This document shows, piece after piece, positions 24,312 through 36,544 of a DNA stretch of 64,000 bases. The notes beneath the pieces are model-generated. The model was not told the origin of the DNA, did not search any database, and saw nothing but the letters and a program-made list of their open reading frames with translations. Position 1 is the first letter of the stretch, and the number at the start of each line of letters is the position of its first letter. The translations under genes and the position numbers were made by a program. The DNA comes from Lotus japonicus (taxonomy: Eukaryota; Streptophyta; Magnoliopsida; Fabales; Fabaceae), in contig NC_080042.1 of assembly GCF_012489685.1 (NCBI RefSeq), positions 13,964,150 to 14,028,149 of the forward strand. Direction: 5' to 3'.

Positions 24312-24831
24312 TCAGCTCTTGCCCTCCTTGGCATGAATCCTTTCCTCTGGAGCAAGTTGTTTTCCTTTCCCAACATTCCCTGATGATTCGCCCCTGAGTG
24401 CCTTGCAATCTTGGGAGAAATGTCCCGGCTGGTTGCAATTGAAGCATAGACTTTCTTTGGTCTTGCAGTTCACAGCTAGATGCCCCTCTCGGTTACACTT
24501 GAAGCATCTCCGTCCAATCACTGAGCATTTGTTAGCAAAATGCCCAAACTTTCTGCAACGAAAACATGTCACTCCTTTGTCACCAACTGGCTTCCCCCCC
24601 AGTATCAGCAGTCGTCGGTTTGTACTCTCTTGAGATAAGATTTCTTCCCTCGGAACGCTGATATGGTCCCCACTTATGGTAGCTCTTCCTTCCGTTGTAG
24701 CCTTGGGAACCTGACCTCATTGGTCCCCCAGCTCCAGTTCGGTTCATTCCTCTTTGTTGATACATTGCTGTCGCCATCAGTCGTTGATGATGCTCACGTG
24801 TAGCCTCCGCCATCCGGTTAAGATCCACCAT
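24312..24831 (-). pseudogene. Gag with three CCHC zinc knuckles, element D
   Basis: C-terminal Gag region: a Gly/Arg/Tyr-rich part (about 80 residues from 24831), then three CX2CX4HX4C knuckles, CFRCRKFGHFANKC, CFKCNREGHLAVNC and CFNCNQPGHFSQDC. These bind RNA in the virus-like particle. A run of seven C (24594-24600, plus strand) puts the two halves in different frames; six would keep them in frame. The N-terminal capsid part between here and the PBS is missing. Three knuckles in a row fit chromovirus-type gag of legumes. Confidence 0.8.
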
Positions 24832-25025
24832 CCTCTATCCCATCGAACGTCCGATTAGTACTAACCATACGGTAGCACTAGACAAACCACTCAATCCGAT
24901 TGAGTAGTAACGCAAGCAATTAGAGCGAAAATCGCTCCGCAGACAATCAATTTTCACTCTTTGCAGAGTCACACAACCTAGCACAGAAGACCTATTCCCC
25001 AAAGACTCCCAAAAGACTCGACTAA

Positions 25026-25037
25026 GCTCTGATACCA
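25026..25037 (-). other. Primer binding site of D (initiator tRNA-Met)
   Basis: Minus-strand TGGTATCAGAGC, complementary to the 3' end of initiator tRNA-Met, three bases from the LTR. Confidence 0.9.
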
Positions 25038-25040
25038 CAA

Positions 25041-28000
25041 TGTAACACCCCGATTTCCAGGTGTCACTTTAGTAACCAAAAATAGACTTTACGCTGAAAA
25101 CAGGTAATTTTTTTTCCGTTTGATACCTTTTAAATCAAGCAATAGAAAATAAAGACAAAACCCAACCACTAAACTAACCAACACACAAATATATACACAT
25201 GTACAGCCTCAGCTGCACTCCCATGTCACGCGCACTCGCAGTGACTCCAAAGTAGTGTACCCGTAGGCAAATAGTTACAGATCCAGAAGTGTGAGTGAAA
25301 AGGTTATAATTACAATCCACTGGGAGAAAGTCGGCCTCAAAATGGCCTAAGCAAAGACCCCTATGGTCCGACTGACTCACTGTGATCCCTCAATAAGAGA
25401 ACCACACAAAATCCATGCGTCGGGAACCTACCCTGTCCCAAAATATGAATGACGAATCAGAGCTATTACAGTAACAACTAACTCAAAAGGCTCTAACCAC
25501 CCATAACCCACACTACTATCATCGACCCTCCCTCGAACAGTCATGAAGTCCGGGTCCTCGTCGAAAGCTTCAGTAATAGTCGTTCCGCTCCGGGTCTTTC
25601 CCGCACAACGAATCATCACGAACCGGCTGACGGACGCCTGGCAGCAGGCCGACCGCCCAAGCACAAACATACAAACAAAGCCAAGGCGCTAGGGTCAACT
25701 TACAGAATACAATAGATATACAATCAACATGCGATAAAAGGGGTATATATATATATGTTGTATATATACATATAAGTTATGCACTGCTTACCCTAAGGTT
25801 TATACATAGCATGTTATCAAATCTCTTACACAATTCAGTCATAATAAGATGCATTGTGTGCCAGTGCAGAATATGCTGACACAAATCCGAATAACGTAAC
25901 TCTGCTTGGCGACGGGACAGAACAACAACGTCACTCTGCTTGGCGACGGAACAAATCAACAACGTCACTCTGCTTGGCGACGGAACAAATCAACGACGTC
26001 ACTCTGCTTGGCGACGGGACAAACCAACGGTATTGCCACTTATAGGCTGGGCACCTCGAGACGGTCGTAACACTGGCCTCGTGTTTAACCATTTCTGCTC
26101 GGGCGTCGCTTATCACCTTTGGCTATAGTCAAGACGATACAAACTCTACATGGTTTGACCATTTCTGCTTGCTATGCCGAACATCAACAGGCACGATGCA
26201 ACTCTACATGGATGATCGTTACCTCCTGTTGTGCCAGATATAGTCAGGACCGATTCAACTCTGCATGGCTGATCGTTACTTCCTGTTATACCGAAGTACT
26301 CTGCTTGGCACTTCATCGCGTATATGCACGTGTGCAATATGATTATCAAAACCAGAGTCAGTGTCGGTCAATACAACACGACTTGGAGTTAGTGTCGGTC
26401 AATACAACACAACTCCCACCACAAAACCCACAAACAAAACCCAGAGTCTGTGCCGGTCAATACAACACGACTCGAACAACACTACCAGGAGTACTAGAGT
26501 ACTCGGTGACTTTCAATCATCACCATAGCTCACCTCAGTGGCTTTCCCCAATTCCAAACTCTCCAAACCCACAACATAAGTCAACTTTTCCCCGCCTTTC
26601 GTAAATATTTTCCCCTTCAGTTCTCCTATGCTTAAACGTTAATAAAAATTGTTTCAATTCGAATTAGCCAAGTTATGAGTTTATTTCTCAAAGTCTAAGT
26701 TTCCCAAGTCTTTATTTTTCGAAAGCTCTATCATTCTAAGTTTCCAAAAATCAACCACCCAAAATACACTTCCCGGGGAAAGTCTAGGAATTCCAACGAA
26801 TCCCAACAAATGGCTAAGTCTCAAACCCCACATTTGGACTTGCCTAGGGTTGTTCATCCAACCCGAGATATCAAAGATCACCAGATCAATGAACCTCCAC
26901 TCCGAAGTTGCGTCGAAACGCTCAATTCAACACATCATCAATATCATAAGTTATGAAAACAATCATAACAACAAATCATCATCATAAACAACATCAGATA
27001 AAGCATAAGTCGAATTTATCGACGCCTATCATGCAATCATAGCTAAATATAGCAAGTTGCCCTAACCTCGAGCTGTTCCAGCTTCGAAATCACAAGCTCC
27101 TTCACTCAAGTGCTCTGAACCTTCCAAAGTTCCTTCAACTGAACCTCGGAGAAAACAAAGCAGAATCCAAACAATATCGATTAGTTCGATCGCAATACAA
27201 TACATAAACGATAGACAAAGCATTAAAGCTTCAGAATAGGACAATCAGGTACGAAAAGACAAGTTTTCGAAACCGAAAAACTCCCCCCTAAAGGAAATAG
27301 TCCACGACCTCAAAGGAAAAAGGGCTTCGGCTCTTTTTCTTTGATCAAATCAATTCACAAGGTAGTTTTAGGGTAAAACTAATGCAAAGAAACTGTCAGA
27401 ACAATTTTCGGACAATCGGGCCGAAATACGACTACGCAGGGGCATTTTGGTCCAAAATAAAGGCTCAAAACTTCAAAGTTATCAGTTCTGAAAACAAATT
27501 TGACAGCAACGATCCTCATGACTTCCGTGACAACAAATCCTAAAGGCACGAAGTCAGATTAAGTCTTTTTGACAATAAAGTTTCGAAATGTGAGACAAAA
27601 AGAGTTTTGAGTCAATTTTTCAGATCCTGGACAACTGAATCGCAATCAGAGTTTACTGACAGAGGTTTTAGGCTCATGGAAACCTAGAGAACATAACCCA
27701 AGCAAGAAATCGAAGAAAACGGACAATTTTAGAAAAAACTCAAAACTTAGAGCACAGAAACGACTACAGAAACTCAGCAGAAACAGTAATCAGAGGCAGG
27801 ATTCATGATAGTTACCTCAATACCTAGAAGTAGGGACGAACTGCACGAAGATCGGTCAAGATTTCGCGAAAAATTCTTCTCCTCCCCTCCCCTTAGAACT
27901 CGCGGCCAAGAATGGGTGAAAATGGCAAGATTTTTGCTTTTTCGCCTATTTATAGGCGGGTGAAATCGCGGGAAAATGAAAATTTCGCGATTCCGATTTT

Positions 28001-28646
28001 TGCAGCACGATCACCGTGGAATTCTAAGAGAGATTCTAGCGTCAGAATTCCAGAACTCAAAACAAATATCTAGGATTTGGGAAATACGATATCGAAAAAC
28101 TCAAAAGCGGTGTCGGTTAATCTGCCCCGAAAAACTACTTTTTGCTGTGATGCTCAGACGACAAAACTTCCAACAGAAGAAAGATTGGAAATGTCGAAAC
28201 AAGTCTGACAACGCGGACGGAATCTTTGTTAGAAGTCCCGAATAGAAAAAGTCTTCATCCATTGCTCGAAAATAGGGTTTCGAAGCAAAGAAATTAGCGT
28301 CGGCGGACATCCGAAAAGTGAAACCTATCGTGCGTACAGTCCAGAGTTCCGAAATGAAACGCTGGTCGATGGAAAAATAAAGAGAATCTTTAAATTTTCC
28401 CTGAGTTCGAAATCTCACTCAAAACGTTGCTTTAAGAGCGAAATAGCCTATTCTGGACACGCTCGCCCTAAGGCAAGTGTGCAGACGACTCGCACTAACT
28501 CCGAAAACAACTACGCAACATTCCTCAAGAAATTCCTGAACTTTCTTCTTCATTAATCTTTCTCAAATACCAAACTCCTGTCACGCTTACACTGATTCAA
28601 CGCGTGAGTCGGAAACTTAACTTGTTCTGAAAATCCAGGTCTTACA
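25041..28646 (-). repeat. 5' LTR of element D
   Basis: 3606 bp, near-identical to 18359-21964. Carries a TATA box at 27947-27954, donor-like site at 27066, tandem array at 25899-26032 and the same small ORF (25428-25670). Confidence 0.95.
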
Positions 28647-28651
28647 TCGCA

Positions 28652-29283
28652 CTCTCTCTCGCAGTCGCTCCCTCCTCCTCTCTTGCTGGCGGCGGCCGGC
28701 GGTGGTTGGGTGGGTGCTGGGGTGGCAGCCGGTGATGGTGAGGAGATGGTGATGATGGCTCTCTGTAGTGTTTGGTGTTTCACGTGTTTTGTTTTCTGTT
28801 TCGCACAGTAGGGAAAAAAAAAAGAAATAGGATTTCCCCCCTTTTGTTAGTGTGGCTAGGGTTTTCATAACCATAGCTCCCTCTTTTGCAATCCAAACAC
28901 ACTTGGCCCAGTAAGCTTCCTCTTAATCTTCTGATTATGATCTCCTGAGCCCACTAATCAGCCCAATTAACACATTAAACAAGGCTTTAACCCAAAGTTT
29001 TAAATTAGAGTTCGCAAGGTCTGGACAGTTGGACCTTTATCCATTAAATCACGAATATCTGGAGCTACAGACATTGGATTAACGCGAAACCACTTGGAGA
29101 ATTTGCTTACCTTAAAGGGCTACAACTCTCGTGAAGGAAGTTTTCCTAAATGAGGTCATTAAGACCCTCTAAAAATTCACACAAGTTGACAGGAGGAATC
29201 TGTCAACCTTCAAACTTAACTTAAAAATTCATTTTATTCAAAGTTTTGCATAAATGGCACTAAGACAAGTCTAGGGCCTTACA
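28652..29283 (-). repeat. 5' part of solo LTR E, right of element D
   Basis: The continuation of E after the TCGCA duplication. Includes a GGCGGCGGCCGGCGG stretch near 28690 and ends GGGCCTTACA at 29283. The ORFs here (for example 28553-28874) are low-complexity and not convincing. Confidence 0.75.
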
Positions 29284-29288
29284 ATACA

Positions 29289-30046
29289 CCTCCATGTTTC
29301 TTTCCACTTGGCCTTCTAACACTCTATCCATCAACCGCCGGTACGTCTCCCCCGCATTCTTCAATCCGGAAGGCATGGTCTGATAACAATAATTTACTCT
29401 GGCGGTCATGAAAGCTGTTTTGTCTTCATCAGATGGATGCATCTTGATCTGATGGTATCCTGAATAAGCGTCCATCAAGCTCAGAAGTTCATTCCCGGAA
29501 ACTCTGTATACTACCTTGTCTATGCTTGGCAGTGGGTAGGAATCTTTTGGGCATGCCTTGTTCAGATCCGTGTAGTCCACACACATTCGCCACTTCCCGT
29601 TTGTCTTTTTGACCATAACTACATTTGCCAGCCAGGTAGGGTACTTGATTTCTGTAATAAAGTCCGCGGCCTGTAACTTGTTTACCTCCTGCTGGATTGC
29701 TTTCTCCTTCTCATCGCCCATTCTCCGGCGAGTTTGGGTTACTGGCTTTATTCCCGGGTTTAACGCCAACCTGTGGCAAATGAAGTTCGGGTCTATCCCT
29801 GGCATGTCTTTATGGCTCCAGGCGAAAAGGTCCAGGTTTTCACCTAATAACCTTGATAGCCTCCGCTCCTGGTCCTCATTCAGCCTGGTCCCTATTTTGA
29901 GCACCTTCTGGCCGAATTTCAACTCCTTCGTTTCTTCTATTGGCGTGGGCCTATTAACGCGGCCCTCGCCCCTTGGGTCCAAATTTTCTTCTGGCGCTCC
30001 CACCTCGTTGCAACGGTGTCCTATCGAGGCATTCTTTTTCCCGTAC
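29289..30046 (-). pseudogene. RT N-terminal half of Tat element F
   Basis: Contains the linker to protease, then LFAWSHKDMPGIDP, the entry to RT, the primer grip and fingers (WLANVVMVKKTNGKWRMC, DLNKACPKDSYPLP) and LMDAYSGYHQIKM with the first catalytic Asp. It ends at ERNMEVY, where solo LTR E cuts the active site; VDDMIVKS continues at 16056. The sequence is open for about 250 codons, so this piece of F is young or lightly mutated. Confidence 0.9.
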
Positions 30047-30436
30047 TGTAACACCCCGATTTCCATGTGTCACTTTAATAACCAAAAATAAACTTTACGC
30101 GGAAAACAGGTAATTTTTTTTTTTTTGATTGTTTCCTTTTAATAAAAGCAATAAAGAAATAAAGACAAAGCCCAACAACTAAACTAACCGATAAACAACA
30201 TATACAAAGGTACAGCCTCTGCTGCACTATCCCGTCACGCGCACACGCAGTGACTCCAAGGTAGCGTGCCCGTAGGCGAATATATACAAACCAGAACTGT
30301 ACGCAAAAGCATCAAATATACCACTATCCAAGAGAAAGTCGGCCTCAAAATGGCCTCAACCCAAGACCCCTATAGTCCGACAGACTCTCTGTGATCCTCA
30401 GCAAGAGAACCACACAAAAAGCCATATATCGGGAAC

Positions 30437-30676
30437 CTACCCGGTCCCAAAAGTAAGACGAATCAGAGCTATGACAGTGACAACCAACTCAAAAGACTCT
30501 AACCACCCATATCCCACACTACTATTATCGACTCTCCCTCGATCAGCCATGAAGTCCGGGTCCTCGTCGAAAGCTTCAGTAATAGACATTTCGCTCCGGG
30601 TCTTTCCCGCACAACGAATCATCACGAACCGGCTGACAGACGCCTGGCAGCAGGCCGACCGCCCAAACACAAACAT
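30437..30676 (-). CDS. Small LTR-embedded ORF, diverged copy of 18746-18988
   Basis: 79 residues with the same CCQASVSRFVMIRCAGKTRS start and a shortened C-terminus. The frame is open in both LTR versions. No known domain. Confidence 0.3.
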   Translation of the reverse strand: MFVFGRSACCQASVSRFVMIRCAGKTRSEMSITEAFDEDPDFMADRGRVDNSSVGYGWLESFELVVTVIALIRLTFGTG

Positions 30677-31079
30677 ACAAACAAAGCCAAGGTGCTAGGG
30701 TCAACTTACAGAATACAATAGATATACAATCAACATGCGATAAAGGGGGTATATATATATGTTGTATATATACATATAAGTTATGTATTGTATCAACTCC
30801 CTAATACAATTCAATCATCAAAACACATAACGATGTTTATCAACATCAAATCATCAATATCTCAACAGATATAGTTAGAGTGCATGATATGTCAATGCAA
30901 CGTCAATAAAGAAGGTTCCGGAAGAAATAGGCTGGGCACGATCGAGTCGGTCCTAGCACTAGCATTGTGCCGACCATAACCCTCGGGTGTCACTTACAAC
31001 CTTGACATAGTCGGATCAGTCCTAACCCTGCGGGTCGACTTTTCCCTCCAACGAATGCCCGAGTTACCCGAAGGCATGC

Positions 31080-31411
31080 TGTACCCGAAGGTATATACTG
31101 TACCCGAAGGTATATAGATATACTATACCCGAAGGTATATAGATATACTGTACCCGAAGGTATATACTGTACCCGAAGGTATATAGATATACTGTACCTG
31201 AAGGTATATACTGTACCCGAAGGTATATAGATATACTGTACCCGAAGGTATATAGATATACTGTACCCGAAGGTATATACTGTACCCGAAGGTATATAGA
31301 TATACTGTACCCGAAGGTATATACTGTACCCGAAGGTATATAGATATACTGTACCCGAAGGTATATAGATATACTGTACCCGAAGGTATATACTGTACCC
31401 GAAGGTATATA
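31080..31411. repeat. Minisatellite of about 15 CCCGAAGGTATATA units
   Basis: Two unit lengths alternate: a short one (about 19 bp, TATACTGTACCCGAAGG) and a longer one with an added TAGATA. Adjacent ORFs on the minus strand (30990-31492) are just this array translated (YLRVQYIYIPSGT repeats). No unique spacers, so not a CRISPR. Confidence 0.92.
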
Positions 31412-31539
31412 TCGATTCGACGACAAAAGACAATTATTTATGAAAGGAGTGCGATCACCCTTGATGACTTCTTGAGTCATCTGACTCATCAAATCTCGAT
31501 GGTCAAAAACTGCTCCAACCCAAACTCAAAACAACCCAA

Positions 31540-31660
31540 GAGTTAGTGTCGGTCAATACAACACAACTCCACCAACAAGATTACACGAGGGTCTAGTGTC
31601 GGTCAATACAACACAGCCCAAACAACAAGAGCACTAGGTGTCGGTCAATACAACACGGCT
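31540..31660. repeat. Dispersed 20-bp phrase GTGTCGGTCAATACAACAC
   Basis: Occurs about three times here and three times in each D LTR (near 19677, 19712, 19769), with variable spacers of 15-35 bases. A conserved LTR sub-repeat, function unknown. Confidence 0.7.
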
Positions 31661-33843
31661 CCACAACACTCCCCAAGAGTACTAACGTACTCGGTGACTT
31701 TCAATCATCATCGTAGCTCACCTTAGTGGCTTTCCCAATTCCGATAACTCTCCAAACCCACAACAAAGGTCGACTTTTCCCCGCCTTTCGTAAATATTTT
31801 TCCCCTTCAGTTCTCCTATGCTTAAACGTTAATAAAAATGATTTCAATTCAAATTAGTCAAATTATGAGTTTATTTCTCAAAGTCTAAGTTTCCCAAGTC
31901 TTTATTTTTCGAAAGCTCTATCATTCTAAGTTTCCAAAAATCAACCACCCAAAATACATTTCCCGGGGAAAGTCTAGGAATTCCAACGAATCCCAACAAA
32001 TGGCTAAGTCTCAAACCCCACATTCGGACTTGCCTAGGGTTATTCATCCAACCCGAAATGTCAAAGATCACCAGGTCAATGAACCTCCACTCCGAAGTTG
32101 CGTCAAAACGCTCAATTCAACACATCATCAATATCATAAGTTATGAAAACAATCATAACAATAAATCATCATCATAAACAACATCAGATAAAGCATAAGT
32201 CGAATTTATCGACGCCTATCATGCAATCATAGCTAAATATAGCAAGTTGCCCTAACCTCGAGCTGTTCCAGCTTCGCAAACAAAGTTCTCCTCAAACAAT
32301 TGCTCTGAGTATTCCAAAGTTCCTTCAACTGAACCTCGGAGGAAAACAAAGCAGAAACCAAACAAAATCGATTAGTTCGATCGCAAAACAATACATAAAC
32401 GATAGACAAAGCATTAAAGCTTCAGAATACGACAATCGGGTACGAAAGGACAAGTTTTCGAAAACGAAAAACTCCCCCCCCCCTTAGGAAATAGCCCACG
32501 GCCATAAGGAGAAAAGGGCTTCGGCTCTTTTTCTTCGATCAAATCAATTCACAAGGTAGTTTTAGGGTAAAACTAAGGCAAAGAAACTGTCGGAACAATT
32601 TTCGGACAATCGGGCCGAAATACAACTATCCAGGGGCATTTTGGTCCAAAATAAAGGCTCAAAACTTCAAAGTTATCAGTTCTGAAAACAAATTTGACAG
32701 CAATGATCCTCATGACATCCGTGACAACAAATCCTAAAGGCACGAAGTCAGATTAAGTCTTTTCGACAATAAAGTTTCGAAATGTGAGACAAAAAGGGTT
32801 TTGAAACAGTTTTTCAGATCCTGGACAACTGGATCACAATCAGCGTTTACTGACAGAGGTTTTAGACTCAGGGGAACGTAAGGAACATAACCCAACCAAG
32901 AAATCGAAGAAATCGAACCATTTTAGAAAAAGCTCAAAACTGTGAGCACAGAAACGACTTTAGAAACGCAACAGAAACAACAATCAGAGGTAGGAATCGT
33001 GTTAGTTACCTCGATACCTAGAAGTAGGGACGAACTGCGCCAAGATTGGTCAAGTTTTCGCGAAAATCTCCTCCCCCCTTGCTCTCCACGAAATTCAGCC
33101 ACAATAGGAAGAAAATGAAGGAATTTTTGCTTTTTGAGCTATTTATAGGCAGGCGAAATCGCGGGAAAATGAAAATTTTGCGATTCCGATTTTTGCAGCA
33201 CGATCACCGTGGAATTCTAAGAGAGATTCTGGCGTCAGAATTTCAGAACTCAAAACAAATATCTAAGATTTAGGAAAAACGATATCCAAAACGCCAAAAG
33301 CGGTGTAAGTTAGTCTGTCCCGAAAAACTACTTTTTGCTGTGATGCTCAGACGACAAAACTTCCAACAGAAGAAAGATTGGAAATGTCGAAACAAGTTTG
33401 GCAACGCAGACGGAATCTTCGTTAGAAGTCCCGAATAGAAAAAGTCTTCATCCTTCGCTCAAAACTAAGGTTTCGAAGCAAAGAAATTAGCGTCGGCGGA
33501 CATCCGAAAAGTAAATACTATCGTGCGTACAGTCCAGAGTTCCGAAATGAAATGCTGGTCGAAGGAAAAATAAAGAGAATCTTTAAATTTTCCAAGAATT
33601 CGAAATGTCGCCTAAACATTGCTTTAAAAGCGAAATTAGCCTATTCTGGACATGCTCGCCATAAGGCAGGTGTGCAGACGACTCGCACTAGCTCTGAAAG
33701 AAACAACGCCACATTCCTCGAGCAATTCCTGAACTTTCTTCTTCATTAATCTTTCTCAAATATCAAACTCCTGTCACACTTACACTGATTCCACGCGTGA
33801 GTCGGAAATTAACTTGTTCCGAAAATCCGGGTCTTACACGTAC

Positions 33844-34559
33844 AGTTGCATTCCCTCGCGCACGTTCGACAGCGGGTATTTTACTGCCAGGTGAGCTGTC
33901 GAAATTATGGCACACAGACGGTTTAAGGTGTTTCTACCAATTATCATGTTGTAGGATCCCTCCGCCTCTAGAATAAAGTATTTCACCTTCAGCGTCCTAG
34001 CGTTCTCCTGCTCGCCAATTGTGGTGTCAAGGTTGAGAACGCCTCTCACCCACACTTGCTCGCCCGCGAACCCTACCAGAGTTCCCGCGTATGGAGTGAG
34101 GTCTTTGTCGCTCAAACCAAGCCGATCAAATGCTCCGCCGTAAATGATGTCCGCCGAACTCCCTTGGTCAAGGAGCACTCGTTGCACTTTGAGCCGATTA
34201 ACACAGAGAGAAATCATGATCGAGTCATCTAAATGTGGCTTTATTCCAAGAAAATCAGCGAACAAAAACGTGATGCTCGGGTGTGGGAAACTGAAAGGAA
34301 CTTCCGTAACTGCGTTCACCGCTCTAGCGTAGCGCTTCCGTGCTGCACTAGTAACTCCTCCTCCACCGAACCCTCTCGCGATCGTGCCTACTTCCTTGGG
34401 TGATGAAGACACATTGTCCCAAGCTTCGGCAAATTTTCCTGTTGTTATCAGCTTTCCCACCGCGCGTTGCAGAGCGTGGCATTCTTTGGTGGCGTGGCCA
34501 GAAGTTCGGTGATAAGCACACCATTCCGCCTTCAGGAAAGGAAACTCCTGCTGCCGCAA
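33844..34559 (-). pseudogene. Gag end and aspartic protease of Tat element F
   Basis: The Gag end has a CAYHRTSGHATKEC segment (Cys-x2-His and His-x4-Cys type knuckle). The protease follows with VLLDQGSSADIIY, the D-x-G-S-S-A-D motif typical of Tat-lineage proteases, then FILEAEGSYNMIIGRNTLN, which holds the flap and the second half. A one-base shift near 34565 separates this from the upstream gag frame. Copy B is inserted just upstream at 34595. Confidence 0.88.
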
Positions 34560-34594
34560 GGATCTTCAGTAACTCTTTCCGTATGAGTCATTAG

Positions 34595-35803
34595 TGAAGG
34601 TATGAAAAACGGTAGAAAGGGGGGGGGTTTGAATAACGTTTTCAAGATAAAGCTTCCACCTTAAAGATTTTGACAAATCTTTCGAGAACTTAAGTGCTAA
34701 AGATAAGAGATAGAAAAGCACACAAGGATTTTATCCTGGTTCACTTGATAAATCACTCAAGCTACTCCAGTCCACCCGTTAAGGTGATTTCTTCCTTCTT
34801 AGAATGAAGGCAATCCACTAATCAGGTAAGAGTTACAACTGCACTTGAAACCTACAAGTGACTAACAATTACACTGACTTAGCTCACACTAAGATTCACT
34901 CTCTTAGTCTTCTCTAGGATCCGATCAACCTTGATCTCCTAAAGGAACTAAACAAACTGTTTATCAAAGAATTATTTACAAGAGATTTGCTTCTAAAAAG
35001 CTAATAGTAAACTCAATGAATTTCTGATGAAAGAAAGCTTAGAAGAATTTGAATTTGTCTTGCGCGTATGTGAATGCTTCTAGCCACTTCTTTCAGTCTT
35101 CAGCCTCTTTATATACTTCAAGGATTAGGGTTGAGCGTTGCATGGGAAATGCTACCGTTGGAGGGCAGTTCTGGAAAATCCAGCTTCTGCTGTGTCTGAG
35201 ACTGTTAGGTAAGTCGTCAGGAAGGTACAGTTGCTTTTGTACTTGGATAGCGACTTGACCTTTAAACCTAGGAGACTTCTGATCAGGAGAAAGCTTCATG
35301 TTGGAACTTGTGAAGCCGGTTGATCAGAGTCAGAGGGAAAGCCCAGATCCTCTGACCATTGTTTCTTCTGATTCTGAACTCAGAGGGAAGTACATGGTCT
35401 TCAGAGTATCTTGCTTCTGGACATCAGAATTTCACTAATCAGCTTCTGGATCTTCAGAGTCTTCTACACCATCAGAATATCTGAGCCTTCAGTGTTTCTT
35501 GGTTATCAGACTTTCTGGATCTTCAGAACTTCCAGTGACTGAGTCCACATCAGAGTTTGTATAACTTCAGAACTTCTGAAGCTTTTCCACTGTTCATACT
35601 GAACATGGTGAATGCGAAAGCGTTGCTTGGGTCGCTCTTTATACACAGTGCTTCTGATTTGTGTGAGATTGAGTTGAGGTCAGAGCCTGTAAATAGCACA
35701 CTCAGAAAAACACGTTAGAGTACCACAATTGTTCATATCAAAAGGTTAACTTGTAATCATCAAAACATAGAGTTGTACTACTAGATCAAAACTTGATCTT
35801 ACA
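34595..35803 (-). repeat. 3' LTR of copy B
   Basis: 1209 bp, starting TGAAGGTA and ending GATCTTACA in plus order. TATATAAA (minus) at 35108-35115. Short ORFs at 35049-35299 lie in its transcribed leader and look like chance. Confidence 0.95.
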
Positions 35804-35818
35804 ATCTCCCCCTTTTTG
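35804..35818 (-). other. Polypurine tract of copy B
   Basis: Minus-strand AAAAAGGGGGAGATT lies directly before the 3' LTR, as in copy A. Confidence 0.85.
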
Positions 35819-36544
35819 ATGATGACAAAACTAAGATTTTTGATGAACAATTCTTAAACATTAAACTGAATTCACTCAGAGTTTAGAGATATAGAATAAG
35901 ACTTATCCTGATGTGAATAGTTTATCTTGCTAATTCTGAATTCAAGTCACTGCTTGATTCTGAGCTTAGCTCCCCCTGAATCTAATACTTGATGAAAACG
36001 TTAGTAAAGTCTAGATTCTGAGCTAAATGATATAAGAGTTCAGAGTGAAAAACTTATGACATAGATGAAAATAGAGTAATCAGAGCGCATAAGTAATCAG
36101 AGTCACGGACAAGGTATCAGAGTCTTGGGTATCAGAGTCAAATTAAAATCACTTCAGAGGAAGTGAAATGTATTCCTTGTATTTGCCCAGTGACACATCT
36201 ATGGTCATAAAGGTGGAACTCTTAAATTCTCCAAAAGAAAAATAAATCACACTAACACATCTTACACATCAAAAACTGGGTTTACTCCCCCTTTTTGTCA
36301 AAAGCAAAAAGCTTGGGGTGTGAAAAACTTAGCTTGAAGTACAAGGTACTCCCCCTTAGAGAAGGTCTAAGTTTAAAGTAAATTAAAACGATGCATGAAG
36401 CAGAGTTAGGCGAAATAAATAGAAGAGTTAATGCAAGAGAAGAACGTTTACCACCGGCCAAGGGAGTAAAGAGGAGGGTCAGTTACCAAGAACTTAACCT
36501 CGAGAAACTGTAGGAGCATTAACTTTCAGAGAGAAAGTGAAGCC
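35819..36544. other. B 3' non-coding region, promoter side of the antisense gene
   Basis: Rich in AATCAGAG/TCAGAGT phrases and with ACTCCCCCTT blocks at about 36283 and 36348. It corresponds to 56432-57157 of copy A. No ORF. The proximal part is likely the upstream region of the antisense gene. Confidence 0.55.

Larger units (their letters stand above)
18359..28646 (-). mobile_element. Non-autonomous chromovirus D with paired 3606-bp LTRs, TSD TCGCA
   Basis: LTRs at 18359-21964 and 25041-28646 are equal in length and almost identical. I noticed only two base differences (near 20636/27306 and 21668/28350), so insertion was very recent. TCGCA flanks it at 18354-18358 and 28647-28651. The minus direction is set by the tRNA-Met PBS beside the right LTR and a polypurine tract beside the left. 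The internal region is only 3.1 kb, with a partial gag and the last bit of pol. It must depend on enzymes from another copy. Confidence 0.93.
16057..29283 (-). mobile_element. Solo long LTR E (TSD ATACA), interrupted by chromovirus D
   Basis: Starts TGTAACGCCCCG at 16057 and ends GGGCCTTACA at 29283. ATACA occurs at 16052-16056 and 29284-29288. Without D the element is about 2.9 kb with no PBS, gag or pol, so it is a solo LTR. It splits the RT of F between the Tyr and Val of the YVDD motif. A candidate donor CAAG/GTAAGGGC lies at 18246 and an ORF at 16486-16926. Confidence 0.9.
30047..33838 (-). mobile_element. Solo LTR of the D chromovirus family, TSD CGTAC
   Basis: TGTAACACCCCG to GGGTCTTACA, 3792 bp, flanked by CGTAC at 30042-30046 and 33839-33843. 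Closely similar to the LTRs of D over most of its length, but with a different tandem array. TATA box TATAAATA (minus) at 33140-33147 and donor-like site near 32258. It interrupts F between protease and RT. There is no internal region. Confidence 0.93.

Noticed and set aside
18359..28646. Tandem duplication of a 6.7-kb segment
   Set aside because: The repeat of 3606 bp is a pair of LTRs: TG/CA ends, PBS, polypurine tract and a 5-bp target duplication are all present.
30990..31492. ORFs of about 145 residues rich in YLRVQYIYIPSGT repeats
   Set aside because: They are translations of the minisatellite. The repeat stays open in several frames at once.
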